From the NCBI GenBank assembly GCA_001567115.1, contig LMZT01000091.1, forward strand, positions 1 through 46,308: a DNA stretch of 46,308 bases. The letters are read 5' to 3'. This document shows positions 27,736 to 39,507 of the stretch, piece by piece. Every line of letters starts with the position of its first letter. The stretch's first letter is position 1. The notes under the pieces are model-generated. The model was given only the letters and a program-made list of their open reading frames with translations. It had not been told where the DNA came from and did no database searches. The position numbers and the translations under genes were made by a program. The DNA comes from Candidatus Hinthialibacteria bacterium OLB16. GTDB taxonomy: Bacteria > Hinthialibacterota > Hinthialibacteria > OLB16.

Positions 27736-30022
27736 GTGGAGAAGGCATATAAATTCGGGCAGAGAGGCTTGTTGCTGGCTCTTTTGGTGGGGTTTCAGGC
27801 AGTTGCGGAAGTGCCGCAAACCTGGGAGCCGATCGGGCCTGGGGGAGGTGGAGCACTCTACCAGCCTTCCTTTGGAACCAGCGATCCTGACCAGCTCTAT
27901 ATCGGCTGCGATATGAGCGAGCTGTTCCGCAGTCAGGATGCAGGAAAAACATGGCAGGTCATGGACTTCAGGCAGATTCAAGGGGGGAGATTCTGCCGGG
28001 TTCAATTTACCGAAGATCCCCAGGTCCAATACGCCCTTGACCAAAGCCCGGTCTCCGGAGGAGACGAACGTGTTCCTGTCAAAACCAGCGATGGAGGAGA
28101 TACCTGGGTCGATCTATCGGCCGATCCGACCGGTGGGGAGGCTTTTCATCTGTTCGCCGATCCACAGAATCACCAGCGGCTGTTGATCAGCAGCTGGTGT
28201 GATCTCTGGTATTCATCCGATGGAGGGGAATCTTTCGATCATCGTTACACCCACTCCTGTGATTCAGACGGACTGCATATTGGTGGCGTTTTTTTTCGAT
28301 CAGAATATGATTTTTATCGGCACCAATGCCGGGCTTCTGATTTCGACCGATAATGGCCAATCTTTCTCAGTGGATGCCACCCCCGGTATTCCATCGGAGA
28401 GAAGAATCGCTTCCTTCTGCGCAGCACGGCAGGGAGAAAATCTTCGTTTGTATGCACTGATTGCCGATGGTGCTTATGCCGGGATCGTTCCTGAAGACTT
28501 TTTTTTACTCCCATCAGGATGTGTATGTTCTGAACTGGGGTGAATCCGCCTGGCAGCCTCGCAACACAGGGCTTCCCACAACTCTCGGAAATGGACTGGC
28601 ATTCATTGGATCCGCTCTCAACGATATTGATACCGCTTATGTGGCCGGCCAGCGGGAAGATGAATCCCCGATGATCTACAAGACCACAAATGGTGGAACG
28701 AGCTGGCAGAGCGTGCTTCAGGTTCAACAGAACCTGAATATCGAAACCGGGTGGGCGGGCCATCAGGGGATCGCCAGTGGAGCTATGGCGGCGGCACAGT
28801 TGGATTCGCAGTTGCACCTTTTGACAAAAACCGAGCCGCCTTCACCGATTATGGCTTCATCCATCTGACGACTGATGGTGGAACCTCCTGGCGGCAGGCT
28901 TATCTGAAGCATGAAGATCGCAACCCGGCCGGTTCATCGACTCCCAAAGGAAAAGCTTACCGGAGCAATGGGCTTGAGGACACCTCCTGCTGGTGGCTCC
29001 TCTGGTCCACAGTGAGCCATATTTTCGGCTGTTACACGGATATACGCGGTGCGCGCACAACCGATGGTGGAGCCTCCTGGTCGTTCAATTACACAGGCCA
29101 TTCCGAAAACACGGCCTATCATGGGGTCAGGCAGCCGGTTACTGAGAGGCTCTTTCTGGCGACCTCTTCGGTTCATGATCTATTCCAGAGCACCTACCTG
29201 ACTGATTCCCGCATCGATGGAGGAACCGGCAGAATTCTCTCTTCCGCCGATCAGGGCCAGACTTGGAATCTGGTCCATGATTTTCAGCACCCGGTCATCT
29301 GGCTTTCGCTTGATCCCAATCAACCTTCCCGCATGTATGCCAGTGTGGTCCACAGCCAGCAGGGCGGGATTTACCGCACCGATAACCTCCAGGACCTTTC
29401 CTCTTCAACCTGGACACTGCTGAGTAAACCTCCAAGGACCGAAGGGCATCCATTCAACATTCATTGCCTGCAGGATGGAATGCTTGCCTGCACTTACTCG
29501 GGGCGCCGGGCAAATAATGCTTTCACAGCCAGCTCGGGAGTTTTCGTAAGTGCCAATGGTGGGCAGACCTGGGAAGACCGAAGTGATCCTGGAATGAGAT
29601 ACTGGACCAAAGATCTGGTGATCGATCCACATGACCCGGCACAGAACACCTGGTATGTGGGTGTCTTCAGTGGCTGGGGTGGCCCTTCCAATGATCTGGG
29701 CGGGCTTTACCGCAGCCGGAACCGTGGTGTGTCCTGGTCAAGGATTCTGACCCTCCATCGGGTCACCAGCTGCACAATTCATCCTTTTCATCCCAACGAA
29801 ATGTATGTCACCTCGGAAACTGAAGGTTTATGGCACACAGACCAGGCCGACGAAGAATCACCCTCTTTTGAGCCGGTTTCAACATACCCTTTTCGGCAGC
29901 CGGAAAGGGTTTTCTTCAATCCTTTTGATCCCGATGAGATTTTTGTGACCAGCTTCGGGAATGGGATTCGACGGGGGAAAGTGGACCCTCCCAATGGGAT
30001 CAGCCATTGGGCAGTCTATTGA
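27736..30022 (+). CDS. secreted Asp-box (BNR/sialidase-like beta-propeller) repeat protein, broken by three apparent frameshifts
   Basis: The GTG at 27736 has GGGAGG eight bases before it and opens a signal peptide (GLLLALLVGFQAVA, cleavage before EVPQ). About ten Asp-box motifs follow, for example SQDAGKTW, SDGGDTW, STDNGQSF, TTNGGTSW, TTDGGTSW, SANGGQTW and SRNRGVSW. The family includes sialidases, GH74 xyloglucanases and sortilin-like proteins; no sialidase arginine triad was identified, so activity is open. The chain shifts frame at an 8-T run (28289-28296), at another 8-T run (about 28499-28506) and at GGGG 28766-28769. Removing one T from each T run and adding one G yields exactly 761 residues. 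It converges on rpoN. Confidence 0.8.
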
Positions 30023-30055
30023 TACTTCAGTGCGACCTGATGCCTGCGAAAGGTC

Positions 30056-31573
30056 TCAGACTCGTTTGCGCATCGAGGTGGGAAGTATCCCGAGGACATC
30101 ACGGTACTTTGCGACAGTCCGGCGTGCGACATTGATTCCCCGAACCTTGAGGAGATCGGATATTTTCTGGTCGGAGAGAGGTTTTTTCGGCTCTTCTCCA
30201 TCCACCAGCTCCTGGACCATCGCCATGACACTCTTTGCTGAAGCATCTTCACCGGTATCGGAGTCCAGTCCACCCGAGAAAAAGTATTTGAGCTCGAACA
30301 GTCCCTGCGGTGTTTCGACATACTTTCCATTTACCACCCGGCAGACAGTGGTCTCATGAACCCCGACAACATCCGCAACATCCCGAAGCCGCATCGGCTT
30401 GAGCTGGGTAATTCCATATTCGAGGAAGTCCTTCTGCTGGTTGACGATTTCCTGTGTCACACGATAGAGGGTGTGCTTCCGCTGCTCGATATTTCTTAGA
30501 AGGTCAACAGCCGAGTGAAGTTTGCCGCGCAGGAAACGGAATGTTTCACGGTCCAGTTTGTCTTTGTTCTCGATCATCTGGAGATAACGTGGGGAGATTC
30601 GCAAAGGCGCCAAACCCTCATCGTTGACCCGGACCTGCCAGTCATCTCCCACCTTTTCAACAAATGCATCCGGGGTGATGTACTCATTTTCGTAATCCTG
30701 CAGGCTACGGCCGGGGCGAGGTTCAAGCTTGGCGATTTCATCGGCAAGATCCTGCACTTCGGTCGAAGAAATCTTGAGAGCGCGTGCGATATTCTGGTAA
30801 CGTTTGCGTTCAAGGTCTCCGAGGTGGTGGCGGATTATTTCGAGGAGATTGGGATTATCCAGCCCGAGAGAGTGGTATTGAATCTCCAGGCACTCGCTCA
30901 GGTTCCGTGCGGCAATCCCAGGCGGCTCAAAGTGATGGATCATGCGAAGGACTTTCTCCACAACCTCGACCGGCTGATCGGTCTGTTCAGCGATTTCCTC
31001 AAGCTGAACAGGAAGATATCCATCGTTGTCCAGTGAGTTCAGTATCGCCCTGCCGATCTCCTTCTCTGTTTCGGTCTCGGCAATGATATCGAGCTGGCGT
31101 TCCAGCTCATCCCGCAGAGAAACTGTATCGGCAATGACCCGGTCATAATCATCATCCTGGTTCGAGTCATAACTCGATACAGAAGTTGCCGGGATATCGC
31201 TGCCATCCTCGAAAAATTTTTCCCAGTCTTCATTCAGCTCGATTCGGCCTTCCGATAAATTTTCCCCGGCGGTCCTTTCTTCTGACGACTCCGGGAGTGG
31301 CTCCCATTCCGCATTCGAATCCGGTGGGGGGGTGTCGATTGTGTTCTGTTCGGAATTTTCCGAGAGCAGTGACTCTGCATTTTCGAGGTTGTCTGCGGGC
31401 GTCAGGTCATCAACAGGAATTTCCTCAAGAAGAGGATTTTCGACCATTTCCTGTTCAACCAGCGCCTCGAGCTCAATAGTTGGCATCTGCAGCATCTTGA
31501 TGGCCTGCTGCATGCGAGGAGTCATCACCATGCGTTGCACCTGACGTTGCTCCAGGTACATGCGCTGTTCCAT
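30056..31573 (-). CDS. rpoN: RNA polymerase sigma-54 factor
   Basis: Sigma-54 directs RNA polymerase to -24/-12 promoters and needs AAA+ activators. Region I (QRMVMTPRMQQAIKMLQM, glutamine- and leucine-rich) is at the N-terminus, followed by a long acidic region II (about residues 45-170), the core-binding domain, the helix-turn-helix segment and the RpoN box ARRTVAKYR near the C-terminus. About 505 residues is normal. The ATG at 31573 has AAAGGG eight bases upstream and is preferred over a GTG two codons earlier. No enhancer-binding activator is encoded nearby. Confidence 0.97.
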   Translation of the reverse strand: MEQRMYLEQRQVQRMVMTPRMQQAIKMLQMPTIELEALVEQEMVENPLLEEIPVDDLTPADNLENAESLLSENSEQNTIDTPPPDSNAEWEPLPESSEERTAGENLSEGRIELNEDWEKFFEDGSDIPATSVSSYDSNQDDDYDRVIADTVSLRDELERQLDIIAETETEKEIGRAILNSLDNDGYLPVQLEEIAEQTDQPVEVVEKVLRMIHHFEPPGIAARNLSECLEIQYHSLGLDNPNLLEIIRHHLGDLERKRYQNIARALKISSTEVQDLADEIAKLEPRPGRSLQDYENEYITPDAFVEKVGDDWQVRVNDEGLAPLRISPRYLQMIENKDKLDRETFRFLRGKLHSAVDLLRNIEQRKHTLYRVTQEIVNQQKDFLEYGITQLKPMRLRDVADVVGVHETTVCRVVNGKYVETPQGLFELKYFFSGGLDSDTGEDASAKSVMAMVQELVDGEEPKKPLSDQKISDLLKVRGINVARRTVAKYRDVLGILPTSMRKRV

Positions 31574-31719
31574 AATCACAACCCTTTCGCGACTTAAATG
31601 ACTTTATTGACATATCGTCGAGATATGCAAACTTTATGCCCACTCTTATTATAAACGTATGAAGGGGGCTGACGTCAAGAAAAATCTGAGATCTGGCAAG
31701 AAAAAAAGAAAGGGTACCT

Positions 31720-33471
31720 TTATATGGATTTTTTTAGAATTTTCTCACTGGCCTGGGTGAGGCATTCCGGACAGAGGTTTTTCAACTTCAGTTCATCCCA
31801 CCAGTCCAGATCATATTGCAGGGATTTGATGAAGTGATGGCGGGCTTTTTCTGCCTCTCCAAGATGGTGGTACCCGACTCCCGAATGGAAATGGATGGTG
31901 CCGGCAGAGCGGGGTTCATTGTACAGGATCGCTTTTTCGAGGTGGTTGATGCCGGATTGGAGCTTGCCATTGCGGATTTCAACCCAACCCAAGGTGTCCA
32001 GATTTTCTGCGGAAGGGGAAAGGCTGACCGACATGGAGGCTTCATTGATGGCAAGGGCCAGGTCACCCGCAAGTTCGGCACGGACATAAGCCCGGTGATT
32101 GAGAACTATCGACTGATTCTGGTTCACCAGAACCTGATTCCCCTTTTCACTGGATTGGAGGATGTTTGGGATCAGCTGGTCCATATAATGAGAGAGCTGA
32201 TCTCTCAGATGATTGACCTCTTCGGTTGCACCCATCAGTAAGGCGATGTGGCCCCGATCCCACAGCAGGCGGAGGGGGTCGATGTCATAATTACCAGAAA
32301 AAGTTGAATAGCGCCAAGGCAAGATATCTTGGGCCGCATGGCGGTTCAGGCAGAGCGCACGATACCGCCGTGAGATAAGATCCCCAGGGATATTTTGATT
32401 TTTGGGGTCGGATCCAATCTTTTTTGAAATTTTTTCCAGCAGATGACTCGATTCTTCAAATCTCTCCTGATAAGCCAGAGAGACCGCCACCCGTTTGGCG
32501 AGGAACAGATCATCGGGGTGGTCCTCAACCTGTTGGAGAGCCGCCTCGAAAGCCTCGTTTTTCCCTTCTCGCAGGCCGGGGTCAAGCCTCCAGAGGTGAT
32601 AATCAGCCGAACTGCCGCTCTGCCATCCCCAGAGGCAATAAATTGCCAGGCAGATGGAAAAAAGAACGGGGGGAGCAACAGACAGGGTGTTGAGGGGAAA
32701 TCGTGCCGGATTTTCAGGGGCCTCGCCAATCCTCACCTTGCCAGCAGATTTCCGCTGCTGAAAAAGGATGCATGGGATTCCGAAGCATGTTCCAAACAGA
32801 AACGAGGCGATGATTGCTTCCTGAGAAGGGCCGATTTCCATGGTGACAGCCGATTCGAAGGTCAGTGGGGTTGTCTGGCGTATCAGAGCTGCCATCCAGG
32901 TAAATCCCCAGGAGAGGATCAATGCCATCCAGGTGCCAGGGGGAATCTTCTGCCAGGAATTATCGACAGACTGGCGTTCAAGCAGGTAGCCGCCCATCAC
33001 AACCCCAGCCGCACAAAAAACCATGCCGATACTCCCGGAAGGAACCACCGCCGCTGTCAGAAAATCGACCACCAGGGTGGTCAGCCCCCCTGCGAGATAC
33101 AGGGACAGGCTGGCGATTCGGCCCAGGTGGCTTTCCACAAGGCGTGCAAGGGGGAGGAAGGCGATTATTGAAATGAACATCCATCCCAAACCCGGGGGGA
33201 GGATGATTCCAATCGGGATGCGCCACCATTCCCCGCTCCAGATCAGCTCGCGAAGAGGATATCCAAACTCGATAAGCCGGTTCACATCAAAAATCCCCAT
33301 CAGATTGAATGGAAACAGATTCATTTCTTCAGATGGGGGAACCACTGTTTTGCCGATCCAATACAAGCCCAGGGAAATACCCAGCTGGAGGATGATCAGA
33401 CGAATGGCGATGAAGGGTTCAGTCTGATTGAGGCGTTGAAAAAACGAGGGATCTTTGAGTGGTGTCATCAA
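31720..33471 (-). CDS. rhomboid-like membrane protein (catalytic residues lost) with C-terminal TPR domain
   Basis: The N-terminal half has about seven transmembrane helices between residues 20 and 285 and keeps the outline of a rhomboid domain: GEWWRIPIGIILPPG stands where active rhomboids have a GxxWR followed by FxH, and PSGSIGMVFCAAG where they have GxSG. The serine position of GxSG is Ile (GSIG, 146-149), and no histidine is seen in the later IIASFLFGTCFG helix. It is therefore probably a pseudoprotease. Residues about 300-575 are tetratricopeptide-like repeats (DTLGWVEIRNG, LGEAEKARHHF), ending with a CPEC motif near residue 564. It may be a membrane-anchored scaffold. It lies between ligA and rpoN, with about 100-150 bases on either side. 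Confidence 0.65.
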   Translation of the reverse strand: MMTPLKDPSFFQRLNQTEPFIAIRLIILQLGISLGLYWIGKTVVPPSEEMNLFPFNLMGIFDVNRLIEFGYPLRELIWSGEWWRIPIGIILPPGLGWMFISIIAFLPLARLVESHLGRIASLSLYLAGGLTTLVVDFLTAAVVPSGSIGMVFCAAGVVMGGYLLERQSVDNSWQKIPPGTWMALILSWGFTWMAALIRQTTPLTFESAVTMEIGPSQEAIIASFLFGTCFGIPCILFQQRKSAGKVRIGEAPENPARFPLNTLSVAPPVLFSICLAIYCLWGWQSGSSADYHLWRLDPGLREGKNEAFEAALQQVEDHPDDLFLAKRVAVSLAYQERFEESSHLLEKISKKIGSDPKNQNIPGDLISRRYRALCLNRHAAQDILPWRYSTFSGNYDIDPLRLLWDRGHIALLMGATEEVNHLRDQLSHYMDQLIPNILQSSEKGNQVLVNQNQSIVLNHRAYVRAELAGDLALAINEASMSVSLSPSAENLDTLGWVEIRNGKLQSGINHLEKAILYNEPRSAGTIHFHSGVGYHHLGEAEKARHHFIKSLQYDLDWWDELKLKNLCPECLTQASEKILKKSI

Positions 33472-33573
33472 TAGGTCGGTGGCTGATAGATCTGTTTAAA
33501 AATTTACATTGAAATGACGGTTGACCCAAGGGGAGCCGATAACAGGACTGCTTTGACCTTTCCAATCTGCCTT

Positions 33574-35799
<2,226 letters not shown>

Positions 35800-38325
35800 T
35801 CATAGTGCCGGCACATCACCATCGGTGATGGAAACAGGGTGTGTCTTCCAGATCTTTTCACAATATTCCTGAATTGAGCGATCTGACGAAAAATAGCCGA
35901 TTCTTGCCACATTGAGGATTGATTTCCTTGTCCAGGCTTCCTGGTCCCTCCAGAGGGCATTGATGTTTTTCTGGCACTCCACATAGGACTGGAAATCAGC
36001 CAGCACCATGAACGGGTCATAATTCAGAAGAGACTCGATCAAAGGGGTGAAAACCCCAGGCTCACCATTCGAAAAGCGATTCGAACTGATGGCTTCAATC
36101 ACCTCATGAAGGATCTGGTTCTCTTCATAGATGCTGCGAGGATTGTATCCCTGCCTCTGCTGTTCCATGACCTGCCCGGCAGTCAGGCCGAAGAGGAAAA
36201 AGTTTTCCTCCCCCACCTTCTCACGAATCTCAATATTGGCGCCATCCAGCGTCCCGATCGTCAAAGCCCCATTGAGCGAGAACTTCATGTTGCCGGTGCC
36301 GCTTGCCTCTTTGCCGGCAGTTGAAATCTGCTCAGAAACATCGGCAGCCGGGTAGATCGATTGTGCGTTTTTTACATTGAAATCCGGAAAGAAGACGACA
36401 CGAATCCGGCATCCGATGTCTGGATCGTTGTTGACAACATCGGCAACCGAGTTGATCAGTTTGATCACCAGCTTAGCCATTCGATAAGCAGGCGCTGCTT
36501 TCCCGGCGAAAAGAAATGTTCGCGGGCTTGCATCCATTTTCGGATCGTTTTTCAGTTTGAGGTAAAGGGCGATCACATGGAGGATGTTCAGGTGTTGCCG
36601 TTTATATTCATGGATTCGTTTTACCTGGATATCGAAAATCGAATCCGGATCCAGCTCGATGCCGAGACGGCTTTTCACAATGCTGCTGAGGTCTCGTTTG
36701 TTTTCAATTTTTACCTGGCGCCACTGCTTCTGTAATTCACGATCATCCACAAAATCTTCGAGCTTCCTCAGGCTGTCCAGATTGTGCTGCCAGTCATCAC
36801 CAATCCAGTCAGTTATCAGTTGGGATAACCCCGGATTGCAGAGGAGAAGGAATCTTCGAGGGGTAATGCCATTGGTAATGTTGTGAAACCGGTGTGGGAA
36901 CATGGATACCCAGTCTGACAGGACATTTTCCTTGAGAAGCCGGGTGTGAAGCTCGGCGACTCCATTGATGGCATAAGAACCTGCACAGGCCAGGTTGGCC
37001 ATACGGACATATCTTTCTCCCTGCTCGTCAATCAACGACATGCGCGACATGGCTTCCGCATTTCCAGGAAAATGCTCATTGACTGTATCGAGCAGGCGGC
37101 GATTGATCTCATAGATGATCTCGAGGTGGCGTGGGAGCATCCGACGGAAGAGATCGACTGACCACTTTTCAAGCGCCTCCGGCAACAGGGTGTGATTGGT
37201 ATATCCCATTGTGTGTGAGGTGATTTCCCAGGCACTGTCCCAATCCAGGTCATGCACATCGATCAGCAGGCGCATCATTTCCGGGACTGCTATGGCGGGA
37301 TGAGTATCATTCAATTGCACTGCCCAGAGTCTGCTTATTTCAGAAAGGCCTCCACGATAGGTCAGATGGATCCTCAACATATCCTGGAGAGAGCTGGAGA
37401 CAAAAAAGTACTGCTGCTGCAGGCGCAGGGCTTTTCCCTGCTGTGAGTCATCATTCGGATAAAGAACCTTGCTGATATTTTCCGATTTGATTTTTTCCTG
37501 GACTGCCTGGGTGTAGTCGCCGAGGTTGAAAGCGGCAAAATCAAACGATTCCACAGCCTCCGCGCGCCAGAGCCTTAGAATGTTGCATGTCTGCACCTGG
37601 AACCCGAGAACCGGTGTGTCATGGGGAACCCCTTTAACAACCTGGCCGGGGATCCAGCGGACCCGGTATTTCCCCTGTTCATCATGGTAAGTTTCGGTGT
37701 GCCCGCCATATTTTATTTCGACTGCAAGATCAGGCCTTGAAACCTCCCAGGGATTTCCCCAACGCAGCCATTTGTCAGTGACTTCAACCTGCCATCCATC
37801 ACGGATTTCCTGGTCGAAGATTCCGAATTCGTATCGTATCCCATATCCGATCGATGGGACCTGCAATGTCGCAAGAGAATCCAGGTAGCAGGCCGCAAGC
37901 CGCCCGAGGCCACCATTTCCAAGGCCAGGTTCCTCTTCATGATCCAGAACATCATCCAGATTCACCCCGAGCGGTTCCAGAGCTTTCCTCATGGAATCCA
38001 TAATTCCCAGGTTGACAAGGTTTGCCCCCAGCTGAGGCCCCATAAGAAACTCCGCTGAAAGATAGCAGACAACCTTCACATCCGGCTGCTGGCGAATGGC
38101 ATCCAAGGTATACACGCTGCGTTGAAACATCCGGTCTCGAACAGCATACGCGACTGCCAGATAGATGTCGTTCAGTGAGGCTCCTTCGGGGTGCCGACCC
38201 TGAAGGTAGAGGAGGTGTTCACAGACTGCGCATCGGAGAGCATCCACACTCAAGCCAGTTCGAACATCATCAAACAGCGGCTGGCGAAAAAGCTCATCCT
38301 TTTCGGGATCGATTTGTTTCGGCAT
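35800..38325 (-). CDS. glycogen/starch/maltodextrin phosphorylase, classical GT35 subfamily
   Basis: An 841-residue phosphorylase of the E. coli GlgP/MalP and eukaryotic type. The PLP lysine is Lys681 in SGTGNMKFSLNGALTIGTLDGAN, and other hallmarks are the EEPGLGNGGLGRLAACYLDS segment, QLNDTHPA and the KRIHEYKRQ segment. It degrades alpha-1,4-glucans to glucose-1-phosphate. It differs strongly from the phosphorylase at 18194-20752, which carries a DUF3417 domain and the shorter GTSGMKAAANG active-site context, so the cell has two unrelated-subfamily enzymes for the same reaction. No glycogen synthase or branching enzyme gene is within the window. Confidence 0.96.
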   Translation of the reverse strand: MPKQIDPEKDELFRQPLFDDVRTGLSVDALRCAVCEHLLYLQGRHPEGASLNDIYLAVAYAVRDRMFQRSVYTLDAIRQQPDVKVVCYLSAEFLMGPQLGANLVNLGIMDSMRKALEPLGVNLDDVLDHEEEPGLGNGGLGRLAACYLDSLATLQVPSIGYGIRYEFGIFDQEIRDGWQVEVTDKWLRWGNPWEVSRPDLAVEIKYGGHTETYHDEQGKYRVRWIPGQVVKGVPHDTPVLGFQVQTCNILRLWRAEAVESFDFAAFNLGDYTQAVQEKIKSENISKVLYPNDDSQQGKALRLQQQYFFVSSSLQDMLRIHLTYRGGLSEISRLWAVQLNDTHPAIAVPEMMRLLIDVHDLDWDSAWEITSHTMGYTNHTLLPEALEKWSVDLFRRMLPRHLEIIYEINRRLLDTVNEHFPGNAEAMSRMSLIDEQGERYVRMANLACAGSYAINGVAELHTRLLKENVLSDWVSMFPHRFHNITNGITPRRFLLLCNPGLSQLITDWIGDDWQHNLDSLRKLEDFVDDRELQKQWRQVKIENKRDLSSIVKSRLGIELDPDSIFDIQVKRIHEYKRQHLNILHVIALYLKLKNDPKMDASPRTFLFAGKAAPAYRMAKLVIKLINSVADVVNNDPDIGCRIRVVFFPDFNVKNAQSIYPAADVSEQISTAGKEASGTGNMKFSLNGALTIGTLDGANIEIREKVGEENFFLFGLTAGQVMEQQRQGYNPRSIYEENQILHEVIEAISSNRFSNGEPGVFTPLIESLLNYDPFMVLADFQSYVECQKNINALWRDQEAWTRKSILNVARIGYFSSDRSIQEYCEKIWKTHPVSITDGDVPAL

Positions 38326-38370
38326 GGAATCTGGTGGCCTTTCTATACATTTTGAACAGCAGCCTGCTCA

Positions 38371-38713
38371 GTAAGCGATGATTGTTCTGCGGCCAGGATT
38401 CCCGCTCGCGCAGAAATCATTGGGCAATTACAAAAAGGACCGATAGCCTGGATTCTGAGAATCAGTCTACAATTCCGCCCTGATGGTGTAAATCTTTATT
38501 TGTCGCATCCCTGGCTCGATACACATCCCTTGTGGGGAAAATCGAGGCCGATCAAGACTCTCTACCAGGAACAAGTCTCAGTTGATAATTCTACCAGGTG
38601 AGGCCTTTCCGGATGGTGGAGAAGATTGTGTTGAAATCAAGCCGATATTCGAGGAACATCATAAACAGTTTGAGTGGGAAGCATGGAGATTCATCGAACC
38701 TTTTAAAAAATAA
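38371..38713 (+). pseudogene. possible small unannotated ORF with a frameshift, in the gap between phosphorylase and DUF533-like gene
   Basis: One frame from about 38385 to 38600 gives protein-like sequence (LYLSHPWLDTHPLWGK) and ends at a TGA near 38600. The next frame continues with LPGEAFPDGGEDC and HHKQFEWEAWRFIEPFKK, rich in aromatic and charged residues, to a TAA at about 38711. Together they look like one short protein with a single indel near 38590, as in other genes here, but there is no clear ATG or ribosome-binding site and no family is recognised. It may be coincidence. Nothing else was recognised in 38326-38756. Confidence 0.22.
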
Positions 38714-38756
38714 TCAAATCTGAACGATGCAATGATGATTATGAAAGGAACATAGA

Positions 38757-39457
38757 ATGAATTGATCCTCAAAAACTGCTGGGAGGGTTGCTCGAAACCG
38801 CCACCCGTCAGGGTCTGAAGAGTGGAAAGAAAGTAAAAAAAGGGGTGCTCGGGAATAGGCGGTCTGGGAGGAATTCTGGGCGCAAACAAAGCCGCTATCG
38901 GCATGGGATTGCTCGGACTGGCTATCGGCGCCTTCGAACATCTGTCTCAAAATAAGAACCCGGGACAGGCCTCTCCGCTTTTCGGCGGCTCACAGCCACC
39001 ACCGCCGCCTCCTCCCGGAAATCCCCTGTCCACACCTGCACCAACATCCATGATGCCACCCCCGCCTCCTCCGGATTCGTTGGCTCGGCTATCGAGCGAG
39101 CCGGATGAAGGCTCGCTGCTGCTCCTGCGAGCCATGATCGCTGCAGCGAATGCCGATTATTCCATCGATGAATCCGAAAGAAATCAAATCCTCGAAAAGA
39201 TCGATCAAGCCGGCCTGTCTGAGGAAGAGAAAGCTTTTCTGCTGAAAGAGTTCGACAACCCTCTGGGGATCTCGGAAATCGCGAGCAAAGTCAAAACACC
39301 CGAAATGGCTGAGCAGGTATATGCAGTTTCACTTATAGCCACAGGCGCCGATACCGATGTGGAAAAAAACTATTTGAAGAATCTTTCCCGGCGGCTCAAT
39401 CTTTCCGATGAAAGCATTGGCAAATGGCATGAACAGTTCCAGATAAATGTCATCTAA
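38757..39457 (+). CDS. DUF533/TerB-like protein with two apparent frameshifts
   Basis: The C-terminal half (about residues 135-232) is a TerB/DUF533-type helical domain: LLRAMIAAANADYSID, ILEKIDQAGL and SLIATGADTDVEKNYLK, typical of the YebE group. A proline-rich linker with two runs of six or seven Pro precedes it. A continuous frame begins only at 38903, but a glycine-rich N-terminus typical of the family (QKLLGGLLETATRQG, then GGLGGILGANKAA) is found upstream in other frames. Removing one base at 38762-38763 and one at about 38851-38855 joins it to an ATG at 38757, behind AAAGGA, as 232 residues. The role is unknown; family members are often membrane-associated. Confidence 0.7.
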
Positions 39458-39507
39458 AGGGCCTTTGGGTTTCCTTTTAAATCAAACACTCTCAAGGAAA
39501 AAAAGCG

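Noticed and set aside
27736-30022. Naming the Asp-box protein a sialidase because a NulO operon is nearby
   Set aside because: Asp-boxes occur in many propeller proteins and the arginine triad and FRIP motif of sialidases were not identified.
31700-31722. Small stem with a T tract after the rhomboid-TPR gene
   Set aside because: The stem is only five base pairs with three A-T pairs and overlaps the stop codon; too weak to call a terminator.
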